Position numbers and translations under genes: made by a program. From Nocardia rhamnosiphila NBRC 108938 (GTDB lineage: Bacteria; Actinomycetota; Actinomycetes; Mycobacteriales; Mycobacteriaceae): 64,000 nucleotides of DNA. The stretch is taken from assembly GCF_000720425.1 (NCBI RefSeq), contig NZ_JOAJ01000005.1, forward strand, positions 310,001 to 374,000, written 5' to 3'. Position 1 is the first letter of the stretch. Every line of letters starts with the position of its first letter. The notes under the pieces were generated by a model that was not told the DNA's origin, did not search any database, and saw only the letters and a program-made list of their open reading frames with translations. This document shows positions 1 through 8,544 of the stretch, piece after piece.

Positions 1-785
1 CCGTCGCAGCCGACGACCTCGCCGATATCCGGTTCGTCCCCGGCGGCACGGCCGGTGTCACGAGCACGCACCGGCAGTTGGTCGAGCGACTGCGGCGGGC
101 GCAGCGCAGCCATCCCTACGATTCGTCCGATCTGGTGCTGCACGCGGCGCCGACTGTGACCGACATCACTCTGTGGGAGTTGTTCCGGCCGCTGCACCAC
201 GGTGCCCAGATCCTGATGCCCGACCATCCGGGCCGGGCCGCCGACCTGTCCCGTTCGATCGCCGCCAACAGGGTGACGATCGTGCACGTGGTCCCGTCCC
301 TGCTGGACCGGTTCCTCGATTCGGTGACCGACGGCGGTGGCCGCGCCGCGCATCCGAGCCTGCGCCGGGTCGTCGTGGACGGCGCGGCGCTCCCGCCCGG
401 CGGTGTCGAACGGTTCACCACGCTGCTGCCCGGCGCGGAACTGGTGATCTGGTACGGCCACAACGAGACGGGTGTGATCACCGTGGGGTCGGTCGGTGGC
501 CGGCCGGTCACCAACGACCGGGTGTATCTTCTGGACGAGCAGTTGCGTCCGGTACCGCCGGGCACCGTCGGCGAGATGTACATCGGCGGTCCGCAGCTGG
601 CCCGGGGTTATTACGGCGCCGCCGCGGAGACGGCCTCGCGGTTCGTCGCCACCGGTGGTGGTGGGCGGCTGTACCGGACGGGGGACCTGGTCCGCCGCCG
701 GGACGGTGTGCTGGAATATCTCGGGCGTGTCGAACGCGTCGGCGGGTCGCTCATGAGTGGCTCCCGGCGGGGCGGGCATGATTGA
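1..785 (+). CDS. Degenerate NRPS adenylation-domain protein, 3' part (5' end outside window)
   Basis: The frame is open from the left edge (first whole codon at base 3) and ends at 785, so the start lies outside the window. The piece aligns with the second half of an adenylation domain. The phosphate-loop region reads FVPGGTAGVTS where YTSGSTGxPKG is expected, so the Ser/Thr and Lys contacts are missing. The A5 motif reads YGHNETG instead of YGPTE. A normal YRTGDL follows near the end. The protein stops just after GRVERVGG, before the A8 hinge, the catalytic-Lys loop and any carrier domain. It is either a decayed NRPS remnant or the end of a non-catalytic A-like protein comparable to the gene at 30463. 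No link to the siderophore locus 25 kb away can be shown from this window. Confidence 0.7.
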   Translation, partial: VAADDLADIRFVPGGTAGVTSTHRQLVERLRRAQRSHPYDSSDLVLHAAPTVTDITLWELFRPLHHGAQILMPDHPGRAADLSRSIAANRVTIVHVVPSLLDRFLDSVTDGGGRAAHPSLRRVVVDGAALPPGGVERFTTLLPGAELVIWYGHNETGVITVGSVGGRPVTNDRVYLLDEQLRPVPPGTVGEMYIGGPQLARGYYGAAAETASRFVATGGGGRLYRTGDLVRRRDGVLEYLGRVERVGGSLMSGSRRGGHD

Positions 786-1030
786 AACCGCTCCGCGGTG
801 TCCCGAATTCCGGAGCCGATCGGGCGTCGCGACCGAATCTCCGATCCGGTCGACCGGAACAAGATTTTCGGGCAACGCTACGGTAACGATATGTCCGCAA
901 AGTACGACTACAGGGACAGAACTCTCGGGGTGTACGAATCATGCCCCGTTACTGTGAGTCGTTCGGGTCCTGGAGCCGGTTGTTGCGGTGGGGAAAGAGC
1001 CCGGATGAAAATTCGAGACGAAGCGAAGGT

Positions 1031-2104
1031 GTGAAATTGATACGTCGACTCACCCGGCGTGGCGGTAGACGCGCCGCGGCAATGGTCGCGGCCACGGCAG
1101 TTCTTACCGGTGTGATGACCGGTCTCGGTGGGAGCACCGCCGGGGCGGATCCGATCATCGAGTCCAAGACACTGCTCGCCGACCCCACCGCGCCCGACGG
1201 GTCACGCATCGTCAAGGCCGAGTACAAGGACGACCGCAATCTGCGGCTGTACGTGAACTCGGTGGCCATGGACAAGGACATTGTCGTCGACGTCCAGCGC
1301 CCGGCCGACGCTTCGGTGCCCCGGCCCACCCTCTACCTGCTCAACGGCGCGGGTGGCGGCGAGGACTCGGCGTCCTGGCAGGCCCAGACCAACACCCTCG
1401 AATTCCTGTCCGACAAGAACGTCAATGTCATCCAGCCCATCGGCGGCTCCTGGACCTACTACACCGACTGGATCAAGGACGATCCGGCGCTGGGCCGCAA
1501 CAAGTGGAAGACCTTCTTCACCGAAGAGCTCCCGCCGCTGATCGACGGCGCACTGGGCACCAACGGTGTGAACGGCCTCGCCGGTCTGTCCACCTCGGGC
1601 ACCACCGTGCTGGCCCTGCCGATCGCCAAGCCCGGTCTCTACAAGGCGGCCGCCGCCTACAGCGGTTGTGCCCAGACCAGCGATCCGGTCGGTTCGGAGT
1701 TCGTGAAGCTCACCGTGAACACGTGGGGCGGCGGCAACACCGACAACATGTGGGGTCCGCAGGGCTCGCCGGAATGGGCCGCGAACGATCCGTACGTGCA
1801 CGCCGAAGGGCTGCGCGGTCTCGAACTCTACGTCTCCACCGGTAACGGTCTGCCCGGCCGCTGGGACACCCTGAACGGCCCGCACACCCTGCCCGGCTCC
1901 TACGGGCTGGCCAACCAGATCCTGGTCGGCGGCGTCATCGAGGCGGGCACCAACTTCTGCACCCACAACCTGAAGACGCGGCTGGATTCCCTCGGTATTC
2001 CGGCCACCTTCAACTTCCGTGACTCGGGTACCCACTCCTGGGGTTACTGGGAGGACGAGTTCAAGGTGTCCTGGCCGGTTCTGGCCCGCGGCCTGGGCAT
2101 CTAG
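1031..2104 (+). CDS. Secreted antigen-85-type mycolyltransferase/esterase
   Basis: This is a secreted alpha/beta-hydrolase of about 357 residues in the antigen 85 (mycolyltransferase) family, which moves mycolic acids between trehalose and the cell wall. The N-terminus has a twin-Arg-rich basic stretch, a hydrophobic core and an AGADP cleavage-type site at about residues 35-40. The nucleophile is probably Ser187 in GLSTSG, and the catalytic His is His335 in the family signature THSWGYW. An upstream ATG at 941 would add a non-signal-like extension. GTG 1031 or TTG 1037, behind GAAGG, place the signal peptide properly; I chose 1031. A strong terminator follows. Mycolyltransferase versus general esterase cannot be decided here. 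Confidence 0.85.
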   Translation: MKLIRRLTRRGGRRAAAMVAATAVLTGVMTGLGGSTAGADPIIESKTLLADPTAPDGSRIVKAEYKDDRNLRLYVNSVAMDKDIVVDVQRPADASVPRPTLYLLNGAGGGEDSASWQAQTNTLEFLSDKNVNVIQPIGGSWTYYTDWIKDDPALGRNKWKTFFTEELPPLIDGALGTNGVNGLAGLSTSGTTVLALPIAKPGLYKAAAAYSGCAQTSDPVGSEFVKLTVNTWGGGNTDNMWGPQGSPEWAANDPYVHAEGLRGLELYVSTGNGLPGRWDTLNGPHTLPGSYGLANQILVGGVIEAGTNFCTHNLKTRLDSLGIPATFNFRDSGTHSWGYWEDEFKVSWPVLARGLGI

Positions 2105-2122
2105 CCCCACCGCTGTTTCTCA

Positions 2123-2167
2123 CGCCCGTGCCGGGGCGGCCGTGCGCCGCCCCGGCACGGGCGTTTT
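2123..2167 (+). terminator. Rho-independent terminator after the antigen-85-like gene
   Basis: An 18-bp perfect GC-rich stem (2123-2140 pairing with 2146-2163) with a 5-base loop is followed by TTTT. It lies 19 bases past the stop at 2104. Confidence 0.85.
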
Positions 2168-2199
2168 CATATCCCATCCGGCCGCTCCCCGGTCACGGA

Positions 2200-2232
2200 A
2201 ACACCCGCCCTGCCATCGGCAGAGCGGGTGTT
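2200..2232 (-). terminator. Terminator of the enoyl-CoA hydratase-like gene
   Basis: A 15-bp stem with one mismatch (2200-2214 with 2218-2232) and a 3-base loop lies just beyond the stop of the minus-strand gene at 2250. Read on the minus strand it is followed by TTT. Confidence 0.65.
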
Positions 2233-2249
2233 CGTCGTCGGGGTCGCGC

Positions 2250-3059
2250 CTACTCCGCGAAGACCGCTTTGCGTTTGCCCAGCATGGCGCCGGCGCCCTC
2301 GAAGAAGTCGGGGGACTGCAGCAGTTCCACCTGGCCGGCCTTCTCGTCGGCCAGGGCCGAGTCCAGAGCGCCGAGGGTGGCGCGGTTCAGTGCCTTCTTG
2401 GTGAGTTCGAGGGCCCGCCGCGGGCCCTGGGAGACCTTCTCGGCGGCGGCCTCGACGGCGGCATCCAGTTCCTCGGTGGTGGCCAGGACCTCGGTGAGCA
2501 GGCCTTCGGCGCGGGCTGCGGGGGCAGGCAGGCGTTCGCCGAGCAGTGCCATCCGCGCGGCCAGTGGACGGCCGGCGGCCGCGGCCACCAGCGCCGCGGC
2601 GCCACCGTCGGGCATCAGGCCGATATTGATGAACGCCAGCAGCAGGTAGGAGTCGGCCTCGGCGTAGACCAGGTCGGCGGCCAGCGCGATACCGACCCCG
2701 ACCCCGGCGGTCGCGCCCCGGAGGCGGACGATAACCGGTACCGGTAGGTCGACGATGGCGCGGACGAGCCGGTTGGCGGCGTCCATCACCTGGTCGGGGG
2801 TGATGCCGCGGGCGCCCTCTTCGGCGCTGGCGGCCAGGTCGGCGCCGGTGCAGAAGTCGCCGCCGTCGCCGGTGAGCACGACCACCCGCACAGCTTTGTC
2901 CTGCGCGGCGGCGAGGAAGGTGTCGCCCAGGGCGACCAGCGAGTCGTAGTCGAGCGCGTTCTTGCGCTTGGGCTTGGTGAGAGTGACCCGCAGTACCCGG
3001 CCGTCCTGCACGGCGGAGAAACCCGCCGGCTGCGTGGTGGGGGAATCTGTGTTGACCAT
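2250..3059 (-). CDS. Enoyl-CoA hydratase/isomerase family protein
   Basis: This is a 269-residue crotonase-fold protein, the usual length for the family, acting on CoA thioesters in fatty-acid or aromatic degradation. The oxyanion-hole regions are visible as GGDFCTGAD (about residue 65) and GATAGVGVGIALAADL (about 115-130). The region that carries one catalytic Glu in true hydratases reads FINIGLMPDGG, more like PaaG-type isomerases or non-hydratase members, so the exact reaction is open. The ATG at 3059 has GGAG upstream on the minus strand. It faces the TetR gene at 3194 across about 135 bp holding heptamer repeats, so that regulator probably controls it. Confidence 0.85.
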   Translation of the reverse strand: MVNTDSPTTQPAGFSAVQDGRVLRVTLTKPKRKNALDYDSLVALGDTFLAAAQDKAVRVVVLTGDGGDFCTGADLAASAEEGARGITPDQVMDAANRLVRAIVDLPVPVIVRLRGATAGVGVGIALAADLVYAEADSYLLLAFINIGLMPDGGAAALVAAAAGRPLAARMALLGERLPAPAARAEGLLTEVLATTEELDAAVEAAAEKVSQGPRRALELTKKALNRATLGALDSALADEKAGQVELLQSPDFFEGAGAMLGKRKAVFAE

Positions 3060-3106
3060 GCGCGCTCCATCGAGTGCCGTCCGGTGCCGACCGGGTGGCG
3101 AATAGC

Positions 3107-3142
3107 GGTTAACGTTGCGAATTGTGGTTAACTTAGGTTGAC
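3107..3142. promoter_or_regulatory. Candidate TetR operator: heptamer repeats
   Basis: GGTTAAC occurs at 3107-3113 and again at 3126-3132, a 19-bp period, with a third near-copy GGTTGAC at 3136-3142. Each GTTAAC is itself palindromic. The cluster sits between the divergent enoyl-CoA hydratase-like and tandem-TetR genes, where an operator for both would be expected. Assignment to this regulator is inference. Confidence 0.5.
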
Positions 3143-3193
3143 TTGTCGGGCGCTGTCAACATCGGCGGCGCCGCCGAGGCGAACGGAGAATGC

Positions 3194-4429
3194 ATGGTCG
3201 CGGATAGCAGCCGGGTGGACCCGGCGCGCGTGCGTCCGGCCGACCGTGGCAACGGCCAGGGCGGGCGGCGCCGACCCAAGGACCGCAAGGTTCAGATTAT
3301 GCGCGCCGCGGCCCGGGCCTTCAGCGAACGTGGCTACTACCCGGTGGGTGTGGACGAGATCGCGGCCGAGGTCGGGATCTCCGGCCCCGCACTGTACCGC
3401 CATTTCGCCAATAAATACGCCCTGCTGGTCGCCGCCGCGGAGGAAGGCGCCCGGCAACTGCTCGAGGCCGCCCGGGCCGCGGACGAGCCGGAAGCGAAGC
3501 CGGACGAACGTCTCGACGCCCTCATCCGGGCGGTCGCCGAGCACACCATCGAGATCCGGCGCGAGGCCGGTCTGTACCGGTGGGAGGGCCGCTATCTGGA
3601 GCAGCCCGACCGTGCCCGCATCCGCACGCTCTACAACGAGATCAACGACACGCTGGCCGCGCCGATCGCGCAGCTCCGCCCGGACGCCCCACCTGAGGAC
3701 ATCGCCCTGCTGGCCGCCGCCGTGCTCAGCGTGATCGGCAGTATCTCGGCCCATCGGACTGCTCTGTCCAGTGCCAAACTGCTGCCGCTGCTGCACGATA
3801 TGGCCTGGTCGATCGTGCGTACCGAACTTCCGCCCGCCCCCGGCGCCGGCGAACCCGACAACACCCCGCGCGGTCTGCCGGTGACCTCCAAACGGGAGCA
3901 GTTGCTCACCGAGGCGATCCGGATCTTCGGCCGCCGCGGCTACCACGAGGCCAGTATCGAGGAGATCGGCGCGGCGGTCGGTATCAACGCCTCCAGCGTC
4001 TACCGCTACTTCAGCAGTAAATCCGATCTGCTGGCGGCGGCCTTCCACCGCACCGGCGACCGGCTGGCCTTCGCCATCACCGAGGCGCTCGCCGAGGCGA
4101 GCGGCCGTGCCGACGCGGTGGACAAGATCGCCGACCGCTACGTCCGGCTCAGTTTCACCATGCCGGAGATCATGCCGGTGTACTACGCGGAATTCCCGAA
4201 TCTGCCACCGGCCGAACAGCACAAACTGCGGGCCATCCAGCGGCAGAACGTGCACGAATGGGCGAATCTGCTCGACGGTGATCCGATCGAGGCGCGCTTC
4301 CGGGTGCATTCGGCGATCGGCCAGGTCATCGATGTGGGCCGGTTGATCCGTTTCGATTCCCGGCCTCAGCACATGGCCCGGGTGCATGCCCTCATGATGG
4401 CGGCCATGCTCGGTTCTCCGACGGTCTGA
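3194..4429 (+). CDS. Transcriptional regulator with two tandem TetR domains
   Basis: The 411-residue protein is about twice the length of a usual TetR regulator. It holds two complete TetR-type DNA-binding modules: one near residues 35-80 (AFSERGYYPVGVDEIA...YRHFANKYALL) and one near 235-285 (IFGRRGYHEASIEEIG...YRYFSSKSDLL). Each is followed by its own helical ligand/dimerisation region, so it is a fused duplicate. The ATG at 3194 follows GGAGA with a 4-base gap and is preferred over an upstream GTG-type extension. It is divergent from an enoyl-CoA hydratase-like gene, which suggests control of lipid or acyl-CoA metabolism. The ligand is unknown. Confidence 0.88.
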   Translation: MVADSSRVDPARVRPADRGNGQGGRRRPKDRKVQIMRAAARAFSERGYYPVGVDEIAAEVGISGPALYRHFANKYALLVAAAEEGARQLLEAARAADEPEAKPDERLDALIRAVAEHTIEIRREAGLYRWEGRYLEQPDRARIRTLYNEINDTLAAPIAQLRPDAPPEDIALLAAAVLSVIGSISAHRTALSSAKLLPLLHDMAWSIVRTELPPAPGAGEPDNTPRGLPVTSKREQLLTEAIRIFGRRGYHEASIEEIGAAVGINASSVYRYFSSKSDLLAAAFHRTGDRLAFAITEALAEASGRADAVDKIADRYVRLSFTMPEIMPVYYAEFPNLPPAEQHKLRAIQRQNVHEWANLLDGDPIEARFRVHSAIGQVIDVGRLIRFDSRPQHMARVHALMMAAMLGSPTV

Positions 4430-4540
4430 TCGGCGTCGCGCGCCCGGGTGGGACGCCGCGCGGCGTGGGAGCTCGGCGCCGGTTCAGCGCCTCGAAGTCG
4501 CGGGAACGGCTCGGCCGAGGACGAGATTCAGGAGAAGGGC

Positions 4541-4571
4541 TTGACCTTGCCCCAGGGGTAAGGTTCGAGCA
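4541..4571 (+). promoter_or_regulatory. MerR-type promoter/operator
   Basis: A -35-like TTGACC (4541-4546) overlaps the near-perfect 21-bp palindrome ACCTTGCCCCAGGGGTAAGGT (4544-4564). MerR regulators bind such palindromes in an over-long 19-bp spacer. Nineteen bases after the -35 box comes CGAGCA (4566-4571), a poor -10. Transcription from it would start at about 4578-4579, at the ATG of the next gene, so that mRNA may be leaderless. A MerR gene lies at 5989, just downstream. Confidence 0.7.
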
Positions 4572-4578
4572 TCGTTCT

Positions 4579-5958
4579 ATGAGCGAAATCGAACAGGAAT
4601 TGGCCGCATTCGTCGCGGCGGCGGCGACCGAGCTGGGGGTGCCGGGGGTCGCGGTGGGCGTCTCGACAGCGGGCCGGGAGTACTTCGCCTGCCACGGAGT
4701 GACCAGTGTGGACCACCCGCTTCCGGTGGATCGCGATACCGGGTTCGTCATCGGATCGGTCAGCAAGACGTTCACCGCGACCGCGTTGCTGCGACTGGTC
4801 GATCAGGGGCTGGTGGAGCTGGACGCGCCGGTGCGGCGGTATGTGCCGGAATTCGCCGGGCCCGGTGTCGCGGCACGTGCGGTCACCGTGGCGCAGCTGC
4901 TCAACCACACCGCCGGATTGGAATGGAAGCTGAGTGCCGATAGCGGGGAAGGCGAGGACGCCCTGGCCCGGCACGCGCAACTGCTCGCGACGGCGCCACT
5001 GGTCGGCGAACCGGGTGCCCGGGCGTCCTACAGCCAAGCCGGTTTCAACCTGGCGGGCCGGATCGTCGAGAACGTCACCGCGCAGACCTTCGAGCGGGCC
5101 GTCGCGGCCCTGCTGCTCGAGCCACTGGGGCTGACGCACAGCGGCTATCTGCACAACGAGGTGATGACCCGGCGGTTCGCGGTCGGTCACAACACCGGGG
5201 ACACCGGCGATCTCTCGGTGGCCGCGCAGTGGAAGGACAACCGTGCCAACAACCCCGGCGGCGGGCTGGTGTCCTCGGTCGGCGATCTGCTGCGCTGGGC
5301 GCGGTTCCATCTCGGTGACGGCCGGACCGCCGACGGCGACCGGATCATGACCGCCGGCTCGCTGCACCGGATGCGGGAGCAGACGGTGGAACTCCGCGGC
5401 AGCACGCTGGGTGACGCATTCGGCACCTGCTGGTTCCTGCGCGAGGTCGACGGTGTCGCGACCATCGGGCACGGCGGATCGGGCAACGGGCAGTTCGCCG
5501 AGCTGCTGCTCGTGCCGGAGCGGGACTTCGCCGTGGCCGTGATGTCCAATGCGGGGCCGGACGCGGGTCTAGAGTTCGATCGTGCGGCGGTGCGGTGGAC
5601 GCTGGAGCACTTTCTCGGGCTGGTGGAACACGACCCGGATCCGCTGCCCTACGCCCCGGCGCGGGCCGCCGAGATCACCGGGACCTACGAGAACGAGATG
5701 ATGCGGCTGACGCTGGAAACCGACGGCTCGGCGCTGACGATCGGCTGCGCCATCAAACCCGAGATCCGGGCGGCCGCGGATACCGAACTACCGCCCGACC
5801 TGCCGCCCGCGGCCCTCGGCCTGCTGCCCGGTGACGCCGACGAGTACATCGTGACGGCCGGTGGCCTGGTCGGACAGCGCGGGTACTTCACCCGGGACGA
5901 GTCCGGTGCCGTGGTGGGAATCGACCTCGCCGGCCGGTTCTTCGGCCGAGCCCGGTGA
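4579..5958 (+). CDS. Serine hydrolase of the beta-lactamase/PBP fold
   Basis: This is a 459-residue member of the class C beta-lactamase/AmpH/esterase superfamily. The nucleophile motif SVSK lies near residue 58, a YSQ triad near 153, and HGGSGNG near 298, matching the SxxK, YxN and HxG elements. The C-terminal third (from about residue 365) is a small extra domain often seen in this family. I see no signal peptide. The ATG at 4579 falls where the MerR-type promoter would start transcription. It is co-directional with a MerR gene 30 bp downstream. The substrate (peptide, ester or beta-lactam) cannot be read from sequence. Confidence 0.85.
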   Translation: MSEIEQELAAFVAAAATELGVPGVAVGVSTAGREYFACHGVTSVDHPLPVDRDTGFVIGSVSKTFTATALLRLVDQGLVELDAPVRRYVPEFAGPGVAARAVTVAQLLNHTAGLEWKLSADSGEGEDALARHAQLLATAPLVGEPGARASYSQAGFNLAGRIVENVTAQTFERAVAALLLEPLGLTHSGYLHNEVMTRRFAVGHNTGDTGDLSVAAQWKDNRANNPGGGLVSSVGDLLRWARFHLGDGRTADGDRIMTAGSLHRMREQTVELRGSTLGDAFGTCWFLREVDGVATIGHGGSGNGQFAELLLVPERDFAVAVMSNAGPDAGLEFDRAAVRWTLEHFLGLVEHDPDPLPYAPARAAEITGTYENEMMRLTLETDGSALTIGCAIKPEIRAAADTELPPDLPPAALGLLPGDADEYIVTAGGLVGQRGYFTRDESGAVVGIDLAGRFFGRAR

Positions 5959-5988
5959 CGGAACGGATCGCGTCGGAAGGGAACAACC

Positions 5989-6717
5989 GTGATCACTATC
6001 GGACAGCTCGCGCGGTACGCGGGTGTGACGACCAAGGCCGTGCGCGTCTACCACGAACGCGGCCTGCTTCCCGAGCCGCCGCGCGATTCCTCCGGCTATC
6101 GGCGCTACCGCGCCGAGGACGCTGTCGAACTGGTCAGGATCAGGACGCTGGCGCAGGCGGGAGTACCGCTGGCGCGAATCAAGGAGTTGCTGGCCGCCGG
6201 TCCCGGTGAGTTCGCGGCGGCGCTGGCCGAGATCGATGCCGGGCTCGCCGAACGCGCCGCGGAGATCCGGCGCACCCGGGCCCGGCTCACCGAACTGGAC
6301 AGGGGCGACCGGCTTTTCGTCTCGGCAGAGGTTGCCGGATATCTCGATCGGCTGCGGCGGCTGGGCGCGAGCGAACGCGCCGTGCGGATGGAACGCGATA
6401 TCTGGATCCTGCTGCATTCGGTGGCGCCGGCGCAGGCGGCGGACTGGGTCGCCGACAAACTGGATGCCCTCGACGATCCCGAGTTCGGCGCCCTGTATCT
6501 CGAGCATGATGCCGCGTTCGACATGTCACCCGCCGACCCGCGGCTGCCGGACCTGGCGAGGCGTACCGTGCGCTGGCTGGCGGGCCGGGACGGCGAGCCG
6601 GGCCGTACGATCCCCGCCCTGGATACGGAGCTGCTCCGACTGGTGACCGGGTCGGTCGGCAGCACCTCGCCCGCGTGGGATCGGCTCGCCTCTCTGGCGC
6701 GTGAATCGTCTGGGTGA
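5989..6717 (+). CDS. MerR-family transcriptional regulator
   Basis: The 242-residue protein has an N-terminal winged-helix MerR domain (residues 1-70; IGQLARYAGVTTKAVRVYH, then GYRRY) and a helical linker to about residue 105. The C-terminal region has no metal-binding Cys pattern and resembles effector-type rather than metal-type regulators. The GTG start at 5989 follows AAGGGA. It lies 30 bp after the serine hydrolase, probably on the same transcript, and is the obvious partner of the palindromic promoter at 4541. Inducer unknown. Confidence 0.88.
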   Translation: MITIGQLARYAGVTTKAVRVYHERGLLPEPPRDSSGYRRYRAEDAVELVRIRTLAQAGVPLARIKELLAAGPGEFAAALAEIDAGLAERAAEIRRTRARLTELDRGDRLFVSAEVAGYLDRLRRLGASERAVRMERDIWILLHSVAPAQAADWVADKLDALDDPEFGALYLEHDAAFDMSPADPRLPDLARRTVRWLAGRDGEPGRTIPALDTELLRLVTGSVGSTSPAWDRLASLARESSG

Positions 6718-6760
6718 AGACGACACCATCCAGCTGGGTCCGGAACACCGAAGCCGTCGG

Positions 6761-8278
6761 TCAGCCGTGGCGGAACCGGAATACCGTGCGCGCCACCCGC
6801 AGTCGCCGCACATTGCGGTGGAAGCTGGACAGGCCCAGCGGTTCTCCGTACCGGTTGCGGGCGATGGACAGGGTGCGGCTGAATTCGCGGAGTCCGTGTA
6901 CGCCGTGGCTGTGCCCCTGCCCGTATTCGCCGATCCCGCCGAAGGGCAGCGCCGGGATACTGGCGTAGGTGGTGGCGGTATTGACCGTGACCACCCCGAC
7001 CCGTAGTCGTTCGGCGTAGACCTCGACCTCGGCGATATCGCGGGTGAACACCGAGACCGCGATACCGCGGCCGGCATCGTTGATCCGGTCCACGGCGTCG
7101 TCGAGATCGCGCACCTTGTTCACGATGAGGACCGGGCCGATGCCCTCCTCGGTGATGGCGACACTCTCCTCCGGTACATCGGCCAGCACGATGGGCTCGA
7201 CATAGGGCTCACGGATGGAATCCAGGCCGCCGACCACCGCGCGTCCGCCGCGCGCCAAGGCGTCGCGGACCTGTTTGCGCACCACCTCGGTCTGCGATTC
7301 CAGGATCATCGGTCCGTAGGACGACCGCCGGTCCGCGCCGGGCTTCAGGGCGCGGGCCCGCGCGACCACCAGCTCGAGGAACTGGTCGTAGACCGAGGCC
7401 GCGACGTAGGCCCGCTGGACGCCGGTCGCGTTCTGGCCAGCATTGGCCATGGCCCCGAACACCGCGGCGTCGGCGGCATCGTCGAGTTTCGCGTCGACGT
7501 GCACGATCATCGCGCCCTTGCCGGAGTTCTCGACCACCACCGGGGTCATGGTCTGGGCGCACAGCGAGATCACTTCGCGGCCTTCGGCTTCCGGCCCCGC
7601 ATACGCGATCTTGTCGACCCCGGCGCGGCACAGCGCGGCCGCGGTCGAATCGTCGCCGGTGACCGCCGCCAGCACGGGCCGGTCGGGGGCGATCTCGCGC
7701 CAGGTCTCGGCCAGCCACAACCCGGTGCCGCTGGTCACCGCGTGCGGTTTGAAAACCACCGCGTTGCCCGCGGCCATCGCGTAGGCGATCGAGCCCATCG
7801 GTGTGAAAACCGGGTTCTGCCAAGGCCCCAGGACGCCGATCACACCCAGCGGCAGATAGCCGACCGACGCCCGCTGATTGCGGGTGAGCCAGTTGGAGGC
7901 CAGCGGTTTCCGGCTCAGCGCGCGACCGGCATTGCGCGCCGCCCAGTCCAGATTCTCCACGGCGAGCATGACTTCGATCGCCGCGTCGGCCTCGGGTTTG
8001 CCGGTTTCCTCGCGCAGGATCTCCACCAGTTGCGCGGCCCGGCGCGCGATAACCCGTTTCCACTCCAGCAGGAGTCGTTTGCGAGTTCCGAAACCCGCTG
8101 TCGACCACCAGTCCTCGACCGTGCGCGCGGCATGGACCGCGCGTTCGAGTTCGCTGGGGCCGGCAACGGCATAACTGCCCACCACCTCGCCGGTGCGGGG
8201 GTCGTGGGATGTGAGCACGCTCGGTCGGCCGGGTCCTCCCGAACGCGCCGCCACCTCGGGCTGCGCGGTATCGGCCAT
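6761..8278 (-). CDS. Aldehyde dehydrogenase family protein lacking the catalytic Cys
   Basis: This is a 505-residue NAD(P)-dependent aldehyde dehydrogenase fold of full length. The Rossmann cofactor region and the general-base Glu region (VENSGKGAMIV, normally ELGGK) are recognisable. The nucleophile loop normally reads GQxCxxxxR but here reads GQNATGVQR. The codon is GCG (Ala) on the minus strand near 7430, so the catalytic Cys is absent. The rest of the gene is intact, so this looks like a pseudoenzyme or an enzyme with altered chemistry rather than a pseudogene. The start at 8278 (MADTAQPE) is preferred over a longer frame from 8347. It is divergent from the ABC exporter genes. Confidence 0.85.
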   Translation of the reverse strand: MADTAQPEVAARSGGPGRPSVLTSHDPRTGEVVGSYAVAGPSELERAVHAARTVEDWWSTAGFGTRKRLLLEWKRVIARRAAQLVEILREETGKPEADAAIEVMLAVENLDWAARNAGRALSRKPLASNWLTRNQRASVGYLPLGVIGVLGPWQNPVFTPMGSIAYAMAAGNAVVFKPHAVTSGTGLWLAETWREIAPDRPVLAAVTGDDSTAAALCRAGVDKIAYAGPEAEGREVISLCAQTMTPVVVENSGKGAMIVHVDAKLDDAADAAVFGAMANAGQNATGVQRAYVAASVYDQFLELVVARARALKPGADRRSSYGPMILESQTEVVRKQVRDALARGGRAVVGGLDSIREPYVEPIVLADVPEESVAITEEGIGPVLIVNKVRDLDDAVDRINDAGRGIAVSVFTRDIAEVEVYAERLRVGVVTVNTATTYASIPALPFGGIGEYGQGHSHGVHGLREFSRTLSIARNRYGEPLGLSSFHRNVRRLRVARTVFRFRHG

Positions 8279-8544
8279 GGCACTCAGATTATGGTGGTGG
8301 CGTAGCGCCGACAAGGTACGAGCACTGCCCATGGACTGTCCCTGCACCGCCGACCAGGGTGGATGACCGGCCGCGACGTCGCTGTGAGCAAAGGCACATT
8401 TGGTTCGACCCGGTATGGGGTAAAGGCGGCGCTCCGGCGCCTATTCCGCAGCCGGTAACATCGCGCCCGGCGCCAGGGATCATCCAGGGGGATACCGATG
8501 CGCCGGTCACCCCGCCCGCCGATCAGGCCGATAGTGGAGAGTTG

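Noticed and set aside
3131..3149. Iron-box-like TTAGGTTGAC sequence before the tandem-TetR gene
   Set aside because: Only the left half fits the consensus. The right half (TTGTCGGGC) does not, and the flanking GGTTAAC repeats explain it better.
7430..7445. Sequencing error as the cause of the missing aldehyde dehydrogenase Cys
   Set aside because: Cannot be excluded, but Cys (TGC/TGT) to GCG needs at least two base changes and the frame is intact, so an error is unlikely.
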